Positions 7,523-15,323 of a stretch of 38,574 nucleotides of DNA are shown here, piece by piece (position 1 is the stretch's first letter; every line of letters begins with the position of its first letter). The stretch covers positions 1-38,574 of the forward strand of contig CACZXH010000020.1 of NCBI GenBank assembly GCA_902785065.1, read 5' to 3'. This DNA comes from an uncultured Bacteroidia bacterium. Its GTDB lineage: Bacteria; Bacteroidota; Bacteroidia; Bacteroidales; UBA932. The translations under genes were made by a program, and so were the position numbers. The notes beneath the pieces were generated by a model. The model made no database searches and was not told where the DNA came from. It saw nothing but the letters and a program-made list of their open reading frames with translations.

Positions 7523-8701
7523 TTACTTGAGAATCGCATCGGCAAGGGCTTCCAGGGCCGGGATGTCGCCTTCCTTGAGACGACTCCGGATGGTGACGGT
7601 ATCTCCCACGATCTCCACGTCCTTCATTGCACCGAACAACTCCTTCATCACCTTTCCGGCCGTCGGGGCCCAGGTTCCGTTCTCCACGAGGGCGACTTTC
7701 TTCTTCTGCCAGGACTTCATCTGCAGGGTGTGGATGAAGTTGTACGCCGGGGAAAACAGGCCTCCGTCATAAGAAGCGGCGCAAAGCACCATCTTCCCGT
7801 AGCGGAACGCGTCTTCCACCGCCTCGGCCTGGTCGTCGCGGGTAAGGTCCGCCAGTGCTACCTTCGGGCAGCCCTTGGCCAGCAGGATCTCTTTGAGTTT
7901 CTCTGCTGCAACCATCGTACCACCGTGAATGGAGGCGCAGGCGACGAAGACGCCTTCCGTCTCCACACCGTAGGTGCTCCAGGTCTGGTACAGGTCGATG
8001 TATTCGCCGAGGTTCTCACGGAGGATGGGGCCGTGGAGCGGGGCGATGACCGCGGGCGCGAGCGGGAGGACTTTTTTCAGAAGCACCTGCACAGGAGCAC
8101 CGTACTTGCCGCAGATATTGAAATAATAGCGGCGGGCCTCGCAGGCCCAGTCGTCATCCTCTTCCCCGAAATAGCCGCACTTGGAGAGGGCGCCGAACTT
8201 GCCGAACGCATCGGCGGCGAACAGGACCTTGTCCTGGCTGTCGAAACTGACCATCACTTCCGGCCAGTGCACCATCGGAGCCATCATGAACCGCAGCGTG
8301 TGCGCACCGAGCTGGAGGGTATCCCCTTCCTTCACGGCGAGGGTGTTGAAAGTCTCCCCGTCGAAGAACTGGCCCAGGAAGACAAGCGCCTTCGCGGTGG
8401 CGACAATCTGGACATCCGGATACTTCCGGACGAGTTCCAGGATGGTTCCGGAGTGGTCCGGTTCCATGTGATGGACCACCAGATAGTCGGGTTTCCGGCC
8501 GCCGAGGGCCTCCTCCAGGTTCGCCAGCCATTCTGCGCCCTTGCGGGCGTCCACCGTGTCCATCACGGCCACTTTCTCGTCCAGGATAACATAGGAATTG
8601 TACGCCATCCCCTCGGGAACGACATATTGGCTTTCAAAAAGGTCGAGGTCCACATCGTCGACGCCGATGTACTTGATTTCGGAAGAAATGCGCTTGATCA
8701 T
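7523..8701 (-). CDS. Flavodiiron protein (FprA-type O2/NO reductase)
   Basis: The 392-residue protein has a metallo-beta-lactamase diiron domain followed by a flavodoxin domain. Diiron ligands are visible: H78-x-E80-x-D82-H83 (HHMEPDHSG), H145 in MVHWPEV, D164 in FAADAFG and H223 in APLHGP. The flavodoxin part contains the FMN-loop-like segment ACASIHGGTM. Such proteins reduce oxygen or nitric oxide to protect anaerobes. No rubredoxin domain is fused; the separate rubrerythrin at 23869-24408 is a related detoxification enzyme. An ATG 18 nt upstream (8719) lies too close to the -7 box (8721-8728) to be transcribed, so I start at MIKRISSE. Confidence 0.93.
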   Translation of the reverse strand: MIKRISSEIKYIGVDDVDLDLFESQYVVPEGMAYNSYVILDEKVAVMDTVDARKGAEWLANLEEALGGRKPDYLVVHHMEPDHSGTILELVRKYPDVQIVATAKALVFLGQFFDGETFNTLAVKEGDTLQLGAHTLRFMMAPMVHWPEVMVSFDSQDKVLFAADAFGKFGALSKCGYFGEEDDDWACEARRYYFNICGKYGAPVQVLLKKVLPLAPAVIAPLHGPILRENLGEYIDLYQTWSTYGVETEGVFVACASIHGGTMVAAEKLKEILLAKGCPKVALADLTRDDQAEAVEDAFRYGKMVLCAASYDGGLFSPAYNFIHTLQMKSWQKKKVALVENGTWAPTAGKVMKELFGAMKDVEIVGDTVTIRSRLKEGDIPALEALADAILK

Positions 8702-8720
8702 GTGTCTGAGTATTATCATA

Positions 8721-8728
8721 CAAAGATA
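8721..8728 (-). promoter_or_regulatory. -7 box of the flavodiiron gene
   Basis: TATCTTTG on the minus strand lies 19 nt before the chosen ATG at 8701. It decides against the ATG at 8719. Confidence 0.65.
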
Positions 8729-8729
8729 A

Positions 8730-8754
8730 CCCTTTTTTCCGGACGAAAAAAGGG
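8730..8754 (-). terminator. Hairpin after the CDF transporter gene
   Basis: CCCTTTTTTC and GAAAAAAGGG form a perfect 10-bp stem with a 5-nt loop. It lies 20 nt after the CDF stop and directly before the flavodiiron -7 box, so it probably separates the two transcripts. The T run lies in the stem rather than after it, so its efficiency is uncertain. Confidence 0.5.
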
Positions 8755-8774
8755 TCTGAGCGGGATATGAAGAG

Positions 8775-9878
8775 CTATTCGCTGTAGTTGTGGTCTACCG
8801 TGACGAGGACGGTCTTGCCGGGGAGCAAGGCGCTCAGTTCCCGGGTCAGTTCCTGGCTGAGCGCCGGTTCGTCCCGGACCGAAAGGTCGGGGACTACGTC
8901 GACGGTCACCAGGTTCTCTTTCTCGTCATAGAAGAAGCCGTGGATCTGGTCCAGATCCTTCCGGGCGGTGAGCGTCCGCAGCACCACGGACTGGATTTCA
9001 GCCCGCTGGTTCTCGCCGGTGGCGACGGCATAGACACCGACGGTCATCACGATCGCGTGGTCCCGGTACATCTGGAGGGTGATCTTGCGGGAGAGCCCAT
9101 GGATGTCCTGGGCAGTCAGGGTGTCGTCCACGCTGACATGGAGCGAACCGATCATCACTTCCGGACCATAGTTATGCAGGATAATGTCGTAAACGCCGTG
9201 CACCTCGTCATAGGCCATGACCTCTTTCTTGATTTCGGCGACCAGCTCGGGAGAAACGCGCGAACCCAGCAGCTCCCCGACCGGCGAAGCCAGCATCTCG
9301 ATGCCGGCCTTGATGATGACGGCCGAAATCAGCGTGCCCAGGATGCCATCCAGCGAGACGCCCCATAGAAGCATCACCCCGGCAGAGACGAGTGTCGCGA
9401 GTGTGATGACCGCGTCGAAGAGGGCGTCGGAGCCGGAGGCGGTCAGCGCATCGCTCTTGAGCCGGATCCCCTGCCGCTTGACATACCAGCCCAGCAGCAG
9501 TTTCACGACAATAGCTACGACAATGACGATGAGCGTGGTGGTTGTGTAGCTGGGTTCGGTCGGTTCGATGATCTTCTTGACGGACTCGATCAGCGAGGTA
9601 ATACCTGCTGAAAGGACGATGACGGCGATGAGGATGGCGCTGAAATACTCCACCCGTCCGTAGCCGAACGGATGCTTCCGGTCGGCGGGGCGCTGCGAGA
9701 GCTTGGTGCCGATGATGGTAATGACGCTGGAGAGGGCGTCGCTGAGGTTGTTGACAGCATCCATCACAATGGCGATACTGCTGGAGAGGAAGCCGACGAG
9801 GGCCTTGAAAGCGGCCAGCAATACATTCGTGACGATGCCGACGATGCTGGTCCGGATGATTTGCGCGCTACGGTTCAT
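8775..9878 (-). CDS. Cation diffusion facilitator family metal exporter
   Basis: The 367-residue membrane protein has the CDF fold: TM1 IVTNVLLAAFKALVGFL, and TM2 with the metal-site motif DAVNNLSDALSS. The loop DRKHPFGYGRVEYFSA is typical of the family. A third and fourth hydrophobic pair follow, with the second site motif SGSDALFDAVIT. The cytoplasmic C-terminal domain carries the HGVYDIILHNYG and IGSLHVSVDD segments. CDFs export Zn2+, Fe2+, Mn2+ or similar ions by proton antiport; the ion is not evident here. The start is almost leaderless: the -7 box TATCTTTG (9883-9890) ends 4 nt before the ATG. Confidence 0.92.
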   Translation of the reverse strand: MNRSAQIIRTSIVGIVTNVLLAAFKALVGFLSSSIAIVMDAVNNLSDALSSVITIIGTKLSQRPADRKHPFGYGRVEYFSAILIAVIVLSAGITSLIESVKKIIEPTEPSYTTTTLIVIVVAIVVKLLLGWYVKRQGIRLKSDALTASGSDALFDAVITLATLVSAGVMLLWGVSLDGILGTLISAVIIKAGIEMLASPVGELLGSRVSPELVAEIKKEVMAYDEVHGVYDIILHNYGPEVMIGSLHVSVDDTLTAQDIHGLSRKITLQMYRDHAIVMTVGVYAVATGENQRAEIQSVVLRTLTARKDLDQIHGFFYDEKENLVTVDVVPDLSVRDEPALSQELTRELSALLPGKTVLVTVDHNYSE

Positions 9879-9882
9879 ATTG

Positions 9883-9890
9883 CAAAGATA
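9883..9890 (-). promoter_or_regulatory. -7 box of the CDF gene
   Basis: TATCTTTG on the minus strand is separated from the ATG by 4 nt. It is divergent from the TonB receptor box at 9905-9912, offset 22 nt. Confidence 0.62.
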
Positions 9891-9904
9891 CGGTTTTTAT
9901 TTGC

Positions 9905-9912
9905 TATCTTTG
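9905..9912 (+). promoter_or_regulatory. -7 box of the first TonB-dependent receptor
   Basis: TATCTTTG lies 9 nt before the ATG at 9922. A TTG at 9880-9882 could serve as the -33 element with a slightly long spacer. Confidence 0.62.
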
Positions 9913-9921
9913 GTCTCCGAA

Positions 9922-11835
9922 ATGAAGAGAAGAACCATCTTGACCTTATCCTGCCTCGTGGCAGGGCTTTCCGCTGGGACATCCTTCGCCCAATCCCGCA
10001 ATGAATCCATTGACAGCATCACCGTCACGGCGACCCGTGTTCCCGTGGCCCTGCACAGTACCGCCCGCATCGTCACCCTCCTGGACAGCATGACCATTGC
10101 CTCGGCACCGGCCGAGACCGTCAACGACCTCCTCAAATTCGCCCTCGGGGTGGACGTGCGCCAGCGCGGCGCCATGGGCATGCAGACGGATATCAGCATC
10201 CGCGGCGGCACCTACAACCAGGTCGCCGTCCTGCTGGACGGCATCAACATCACCGACCCGCAGACCGGGCACAACTCTTTCGACTTCCCGGTGAACCTCT
10301 GCGACATCGAGCGCATTGAGGTGCTCGAAGGCCCGGCCGCCCGGGTGTACGGGACCTCGTCCCTGCTGGGCGCCGTCAATATCGTTACGCGGAAAGCTCC
10401 GGAGAATGCGGTGACCGCCAGTGTGGAAGGCGGCTCTTTCGGTTCCCTGGGCGCTACTGCATCGGCCGGGATCATGCACCGGGGCGGCTTCAACAGCATT
10501 TCCGCCGGATACCAGCGCAGCGACGGCTACAACCGGAACGCCGCCGGCGGCCTGAACAGCGACTTCGGTGCCGTGAAGGCCTTCTGGCACGGAGCGCACG
10601 ACTTTGGGCGGCGCGACCTCCGTTGGCAAGCCGGCTTGAGCAACAAGGATTTCGGTTCCAGCACCTTTTACAGCGCCAAGTTCGACGACCAGTTCGAACA
10701 CACCCTGAAAACCTTCGCGTCCCTTCAATCGGAAGGGAAAGGCCCCCTGCACTTCACCCCGGCCTTATACTGGAATCACGGAGAGGACCGTTTCGAACTC
10801 TTCCGCGGCGCGCCGGACAAGTATCCGTTCAACTACCACAAGACCGATGTCCTTGGCGCGAACCTGAACTTCCGGGTCGATACCCGGCTGGGACAGACGG
10901 CTTTCGGCGCCGAGGTCCGGCACGAACGGATCGTCAGCACGAACCTCGGCGAGAAGCGGGCCGATCCCCGGGGCGTCTATGCCTGCGGCCTCGACCGGAC
11001 AGCTTTCAATCTGTTCCTGGAGCATCATGTGGTCCTGGGACGGCTTTCCGCATCCGCGGGACTGACGACAGTCTATAACACCGGAAACAAGGAGGGAATC
11101 CGACTCTTCCCGGGCATCGACGCCAACTTCCGCATCACCGACGCCGTGCGGCTCTATGCCTCCTACAACACCTCCTACCGGATGCCGACCTTCACGGAGC
11201 TGTACTATTCCGTGGGCGGCCATCTGGCGGACCGGAACCTGAAGGCCGAGAAGCTGCGCGCCCTGGAAGGCGGCGTCAAATTCCTCGGCCGGGGCGTCCG
11301 GGCCGTCGCCACGGTGTATTACAACCGGGGGTATGACCTGATCGACTGGATCATGGATACATCCGACGGTGACGATGCCCCGTGGAAATCGGTGAACCAC
11401 ACGAGATTGAACACGTTCGGGCAGGAAGTATCCCTACGGATGTCCTGGCCGGACATACTGGGAAGGCCCGGATACTTCTTCCGCTCCCTGAGCCTGGGCT
11501 ACAGCCATCAGGCGCAGGACAAGGCGCTGGAGGCGAACTTGCGGTCCATCTATTCCCTGGAATACATCCGCCACAAGGTGGTCGCACAGGCCGGTTTCCG
11601 CTTCTGGGACAAACTGGCCCTGGATCTCTCCTGGCGCTATGTGGACCGGAACACGGGCTCGGAACTCCTGAAACCCTATTCTCTCCTGGACGCCAAGCTC
11701 GGCTATGATTTCCCGCGGATGAATCTGTACCTCCGGGCCAACAACCTCCTGAACAGGACCTGGTACGACTTCGGAGACATCCCCCAGCCGGGCCTGTGGG
11801 TCATAGTCGGGGTTTCCTGCAAACTTCCCTACTGA
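9922..11835 (+). CDS. TonB-dependent outer-membrane receptor (BtuB-like)
   Basis: The 637-residue protein has a signal peptide ending near SFAQS. The plug domain begins at ITVTATRVPV and contains ISIRGGTYNQVAVLLDGINI and IERIEVLEGPAARVYGTSSLLGAVNIVT. The beta-barrel continues to a C-terminal strand ending in Tyr. Receptors of this shape import cobalamin, siderophores or other scarce ligands with energy from TonB-ExbBD. The ligand is not identifiable and no cobalamin or haem genes lie nearby. A longer open frame exists upstream, but it would run through the promoter, so I use the ATG with the signal peptide. The 3' end overlaps the convergent RidA-like gene by 7 nt. Confidence 0.92.
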   Translation: MKRRTILTLSCLVAGLSAGTSFAQSRNESIDSITVTATRVPVALHSTARIVTLLDSMTIASAPAETVNDLLKFALGVDVRQRGAMGMQTDISIRGGTYNQVAVLLDGINITDPQTGHNSFDFPVNLCDIERIEVLEGPAARVYGTSSLLGAVNIVTRKAPENAVTASVEGGSFGSLGATASAGIMHRGGFNSISAGYQRSDGYNRNAAGGLNSDFGAVKAFWHGAHDFGRRDLRWQAGLSNKDFGSSTFYSAKFDDQFEHTLKTFASLQSEGKGPLHFTPALYWNHGEDRFELFRGAPDKYPFNYHKTDVLGANLNFRVDTRLGQTAFGAEVRHERIVSTNLGEKRADPRGVYACGLDRTAFNLFLEHHVVLGRLSASAGLTTVYNTGNKEGIRLFPGIDANFRITDAVRLYASYNTSYRMPTFTELYYSVGGHLADRNLKAEKLRALEGGVKFLGRGVRAVATVYYNRGYDLIDWIMDTSDGDDAPWKSVNHTRLNTFGQEVSLRMSWPDILGRPGYFFRSLSLGYSHQAQDKALEANLRSIYSLEYIRHKVVAQAGFRFWDKLALDLSWRYVDRNTGSELLKPYSLLDAKLGYDFPRMNLYLRANNLLNRTWYDFGDIPQPGLWVIVGVSCKLPY

Positions 11836-12836
11836 GCCACTTCACACTCCATCTCGATCAGCCAGGAAGGCCGGCAGACGCGGGCTTCCAGGAGGATGCG
11901 GGGAACGGCCGGAAACCGTTCCTGCATATAGGCGTCAATGACAGGATAATCCGAGATGTCCCGGAGATAGATGACGAAATACGGCACCCGGTCCAGCCTC
12001 GATCCCCCTTCCCGCAGGAGTTCGGAGATGTTCTCCAGCAACCGGTCCGCCTGCGCAACGACATCCCCTTCGTGCAGGACGCGACCGCGGCTGTCTATGC
12101 TGGCGGTGCCGCTGATGAAGATCTGGCCGTCGGAAAGCCGGACGCCCCGCTCGAAAGCCACCCCGTAATCGTGCGTAGGGCTCAAGTGTGAAAGTGCCTT
12201 CAGGTAAGTCTTGTCCGATTCCCGGATGTCCGGGCGGGTGAGGAAGTCGATGGCGACGACAGCGTTGCGGCCCTCCGTCGCCCCGCCGATGCCCGTCGAA
12301 GCAATGTAATGCGTATCGTGGCTGAGACCTTCCTCAGCGAAAACATCGTTCCGGGCCTTCACGAGTCCGGCATAGTTGGAATCGATGTCCCGGACATAGA
12401 TCCAGGTGCGCACGCAATGGGTTTTCAGCTCGAGCCCGAGCGGGCGGATCAAGTCGAGATACTTGCTGAACAGCAACCGGGATTGCGCATAGGAATCTTT
12501 CCCGGCAGCCTCTTCTTCACGGAGACGCAGGCTGTGGAAAAGCCTGTTGTTCTTCCCGGAAGCGGTCTGTACCAGCGCGGCAATCCGGCTTCCGTCCAGG
12601 GGCGGCTGCTCCACGATGGAGATGGCCGTCGCCTGGGTCTGGGGCCAGGCCTCCCATGCGGACCGGAGCGCAGCAATCTGGTTCTGCGCGTCGCTCAGGA
12701 AGAAACGGACAAACACAGGAAGCCGCCCTTCGGCGCGCTCGTCGCCGAAGAAGCGGTCCATCCTGTCAAGCAAGGACATTAAGGCGCCGGAAAAGGTATT
12801 TCCGGTCGCTGGACGAAGGATTGCATAGCTGTTCAC
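11829..12836 (-). CDS. RidA/chorismatase-like (FkbO/Hyg5-type) protein
   Basis: The protein of about 335 residues seems to have two halves. The C-terminal half (from about residue 205) matches the RidA/YjgF fold: FERGVRLSDGQIFISGTASID, QADRLLENISELL, VIYLRDISDY and PRILLEARVCRPSWLIEME. The N-terminal half has a degenerate version of the same fold. This doubled architecture and length fit the chorismatase-like FkbO/Hyg5 relatives of RidA. Activity on chorismate is unproven here, and an imine/enamine hydrolase role is also possible. The start is taken as GTG at 12836, 4 nt after the -7 box TATTTTTG. The longer ATG start at 12878 lies upstream of that promoter. Confidence 0.75.
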   Translation of the reverse strand: MNSYAILRPATGNTFSGALMSLLDRMDRFFGDERAEGRLPVFVRFFLSDAQNQIAALRSAWEAWPQTQATAISIVEQPPLDGSRIAALVQTASGKNNRLFHSLRLREEEAAGKDSYAQSRLLFSKYLDLIRPLGLELKTHCVRTWIYVRDIDSNYAGLVKARNDVFAEEGLSHDTHYIASTGIGGATEGRNAVVAIDFLTRPDIRESDKTYLKALSHLSPTHDYGVAFERGVRLSDGQIFISGTASIDSRGRVLHEGDVVAQADRLLENISELLREGGSRLDRVPYFVIYLRDISDYPVIDAYMQERFPAVPRILLEARVCRPSWLIEMECEVAQ

Positions 12837-12840
12837 ATTG

Positions 12841-12848
12841 CAAAAATA
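12841..12848 (-). promoter_or_regulatory. -7 box of the RidA-like gene
   Basis: TATTTTTG on the minus strand is followed by CAAT and then the GTG start. It decides the start against the ATG at 12878. Confidence 0.55.
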
Positions 12849-12888
12849 CGAAAACCCGCCCAACCGGCCAATACCCACAAATGGGGAT

Positions 12889-14895
12889 TCAGAACGGGAT
12901 TTCCAGTTTGAGGGCGACGTTCCGGCCCATATTGTAGATGCCGATGTCCTTAAGTCGGCTCAAATGAGGCACATAGACCGCATCGGTCAGATTGGTGCCG
13001 ATCAAATACAGCGACATGCGCTTCTTCCCGCGGATTACCAGATCTGTTCCGGCCGATGCGCCGAGAAGCACATAACCTGGTGTCGCTGTCTCCGTCGCGT
13101 CTTTCCCGTAGAAATGGTCCTGCCGCAGGGTCCAGTCCACATTCAATGCGACGAAGGCGTTGTTGAAGAGGCGTCCATCGTGCGAGATTTCCCACTTGAT
13201 CTCCGAGAACAGGCGCGGTGCCGGAATGAGTGGCAGGTCGTCTCCCCCGGCCTCGCGGGCAAAAACGCAGGAGAAAGCGCTGCTCAAGTGAAGTTGGTGG
13301 ACCGGATGCACGTCAACGCCGATTTCACCCCCGTGAAGGTGCGCCATGCCGCTCTGGAACAAATAGACTGGCAGCCCCTCGTCGGAAAGGGCGCCGTTCC
13401 GGGCGGCAAAAATGTAATTGTCGATGCGGCTGGCGAACAAGGCGGCCTGGACCGAGACATGGCGGGAATTGAAATCCAGGCCGATGTCCCCTTGCAGGCT
13501 GTATTCCGGCTTCAGGTCCTTGTTGCCGACTTCGAACCGGAAGGTTCCTTCGTGCTCTCCGTTCGAGCCCAGTTCGGCCAGATTCGGTGCGCGGAAACCA
13601 CGGGCGACATTGGCCCGGAAAGTGAAGTGTCCGCCCAAGGGCCGTACGGCGCCCAAGCTCGCGCTGACGCCCGGGAAACGCCGGCTGAAGGCCTCGAACC
13701 GGCCCGCCAGCGCTTCGCTGCGAAGCCAGCGGACATCGGCCCTGACCCCGCCGGACAGCGTCCATGCGCCGAGTGCCTTGGCGGCCGTGGCAAACAGGCC
13801 GGCATCCAGCAAGCCATAGGAAGGAATCAGGTACTCATCACCCAGATTGTCGCTCTGCTGGGCCATGCCGGCCACACCGAACGCCGTCTTCCAGTCTTCG
13901 CCGATCGTACCCTGCCAACGAAGGTCGTAATTCAGGGTATTCAGCCGGAAGTCCAGGCCGGGCTCGTCGGGTGCCTCCTCGAATTCCTGCCGGCGGTTCT
14001 GCTGCCAGCCCAGCAGGAGTTTCAGGTTCCCGGAGCCAGCGTGGAACGTATTGTCCGAGACAACCTTATAGTGCCGTACGTGCTGGAAAGGCAGTTCGGG
14101 CGTGTATCCGTAGTTCTCACCTTCTCCCTCGATCATGCCCGGCGTCAGGTGGAAATAGCTGAAACGGAGCCGGGAATAGCCCCAGTGGGCGTTCCGGCCC
14201 AGCATGGCCGAGGCGGCCCGCTGGCGATAGCCGGAGTTGGACACGGGCCCGTTGGCGGCATTCCGGTAGGCATGGACATACTTGTCCGAGAACCGGCCGT
14301 TCCAGATCCAGCCGCCCAGGTTGCCGTCCGCAGCCAGGGAATAGGTAGCGAGGCCATTGTTCGTCTGATATTCCGACGATACGACACCGCCGACCTCTCC
14401 GGGCGCCCGGACGGGATCCGGGTGGAAGATGAGGATGCCGGCCAGGGCGTCTGAGCCGTACATCAGGGACGCCGGACCTTTAAGGATTTCAACGGAATGG
14501 ACACCGGCGCCATCCACTTCAATGCCGTGCTCATCCCCCCACTGCTGCCCTTCCTGACGGATGCCGTCACTGACGACAACGACGCGGTTGAAGCCCATAC
14601 CGCGGATGACGGGCTTGGAGATGCCCCCGCCGGTGGTGATCTCGCTCACGCCGGGCTCCGCGGCGATCGCGCTGATAATGTTTCCGCCGGCGCGGGCGGC
14701 GAGGTCGGCCGGGCGGACCACCGAGACCGGCGCCGGCATCTCTTTCATTTTCGTGTCACCGGCCAGGCCCGTGACCACGGTTTCTTCGAGCTCCAGATGC
14801 TTGTAAAATACATCCGTGGAGTCCGGATGGCTCTCCTGAGCCGTCGCCGCCCCCCATACGAGGAGCAGCGACAATGTTATCATTGTCTTTTTCAT
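12889..14895 (-). CDS. TonB-dependent outer-membrane receptor (possible metal or metal-complex uptake)
   Basis: The 668-residue protein has a signal peptide ending at GAATAQES. The plug carries LEETVVTGLAGDTK, KPVIRGMGFNRVVVVSDGIR and VEILKGPASLMYGSDALAGI. A long barrel ends in a C-terminal Phe. The plug wording VSDGIRQEGQQWGDEHG is like that of the ZnuD/haem-type receptors. The preceding gene, 40 nt upstream on the same strand, encodes a small Cys/His-rich exported protein, which supports metal or metal-complex uptake. Ligand identity is inference. No own promoter box is evident in the 40-nt gap, so it is probably co-transcribed with that gene. Confidence 0.92.
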   Translation of the reverse strand: MKKTMITLSLLLVWGAATAQESHPDSTDVFYKHLELEETVVTGLAGDTKMKEMPAPVSVVRPADLAARAGGNIISAIAAEPGVSEITTGGGISKPVIRGMGFNRVVVVSDGIRQEGQQWGDEHGIEVDGAGVHSVEILKGPASLMYGSDALAGILIFHPDPVRAPGEVGGVVSSEYQTNNGLATYSLAADGNLGGWIWNGRFSDKYVHAYRNAANGPVSNSGYRQRAASAMLGRNAHWGYSRLRFSYFHLTPGMIEGEGENYGYTPELPFQHVRHYKVVSDNTFHAGSGNLKLLLGWQQNRRQEFEEAPDEPGLDFRLNTLNYDLRWQGTIGEDWKTAFGVAGMAQQSDNLGDEYLIPSYGLLDAGLFATAAKALGAWTLSGGVRADVRWLRSEALAGRFEAFSRRFPGVSASLGAVRPLGGHFTFRANVARGFRAPNLAELGSNGEHEGTFRFEVGNKDLKPEYSLQGDIGLDFNSRHVSVQAALFASRIDNYIFAARNGALSDEGLPVYLFQSGMAHLHGGEIGVDVHPVHQLHLSSAFSCVFAREAGGDDLPLIPAPRLFSEIKWEISHDGRLFNNAFVALNVDWTLRQDHFYGKDATETATPGYVLLGASAGTDLVIRGKKRMSLYLIGTNLTDAVYVPHLSRLKDIGIYNMGRNVALKLEIPF

Positions 14896-14935
14896 TCTGT
14901 TCAGTTAAATGGTTTGGTAAAAAGGAACCAGTACA

Positions 14936-15283
14936 CTAACGGCAGAATGAAACAGGCGGTGCGCGGGGAGATGAAGGTTGGAAGGATAAGACGACGACAT
15001 CCTCGGGAATCGGAAGGACATAAGCCTCCTGTTCCGCCGGATACGCCTGTACGGCCGTGTTCTCGGAGGGAACAAACTGCTGGACAAGCAGCTGGCAGAC
15101 GAGGCACTCCCCCGTCGCCGTACCGGCCGACAGATGACCGTGATGCGGAAGATGCTGCGAACAATCCGCGCAGAAGACATCTTCCTGCTGTCCCAGGTCG
15201 TGATGGTGAAAAGGCGCGACAAAGACCATCGGCAGGATAACCGACAGCAGCCAGCAGGCAGATATGCGTCTTTTCAAGGACAT
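14936..15283 (-). CDS. Small exported Cys/His-rich protein preceding a TonB receptor
   Basis: The protein of 115 residues has an N-terminal hydrophobic signal or anchor (residues 8-24). Then come HHH (26-28), a C38-x-x-C41 pair, a His cluster (H44, H47, H48, H50) and a second CxxC (C60, C63). The tail is poorly conserved in appearance. The spacing suggests metal binding or disulfides in the envelope. Similar short His/Cys proteins are found next to TonB receptors in Bacteroidota, some related to DUF2946. That link is from memory and not tested. The start is set by TATCTTTG at 15292-15299, 8 nt upstream. A different frame over the same DNA (14905-15222) lacks a signal peptide and is unlikely. 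Confidence 0.72.
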   Translation of the reverse strand: MSLKRRISACWLLSVILPMVFVAPFHHHDLGQQEDVFCADCSQHLPHHGHLSAGTATGECLVCQLLVQQFVPSENTAVQAYPAEQEAYVLPIPEDVVVLSFQPSSPRAPPVSFCR

Positions 15284-15291
15284 AGCGGGGG

Positions 15292-15299
15292 CAAAGATA
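15292..15299 (-). promoter_or_regulatory. -7 box of the Cys/His protein-receptor operon
   Basis: TATCTTTG on the minus strand lies 8 nt before the ATG at 15283. It is divergent from the box at 15312-15319, offset 20 nt. Confidence 0.62.
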
Positions 15300-15311
15300 A
15301 GAAATAATCCG

Positions 15312-15319
15312 TATCTTTG
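15312..15319 (+). promoter_or_regulatory. -7 box of the GNAT fusion gene
   Basis: TATCTTTG ends 4 nt before the ATG at 15324, so the transcript would be leaderless or nearly so. Confidence 0.62.
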
Positions 15320-15323
15320 AATC

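Noticed and set aside
14905-15222. Alternative frame for the small gene before the TonB receptor
   Set aside because: It lacks a signal peptide and the Cys/His pattern. The 14936-15283 frame fits the promoter position and has an export signal.
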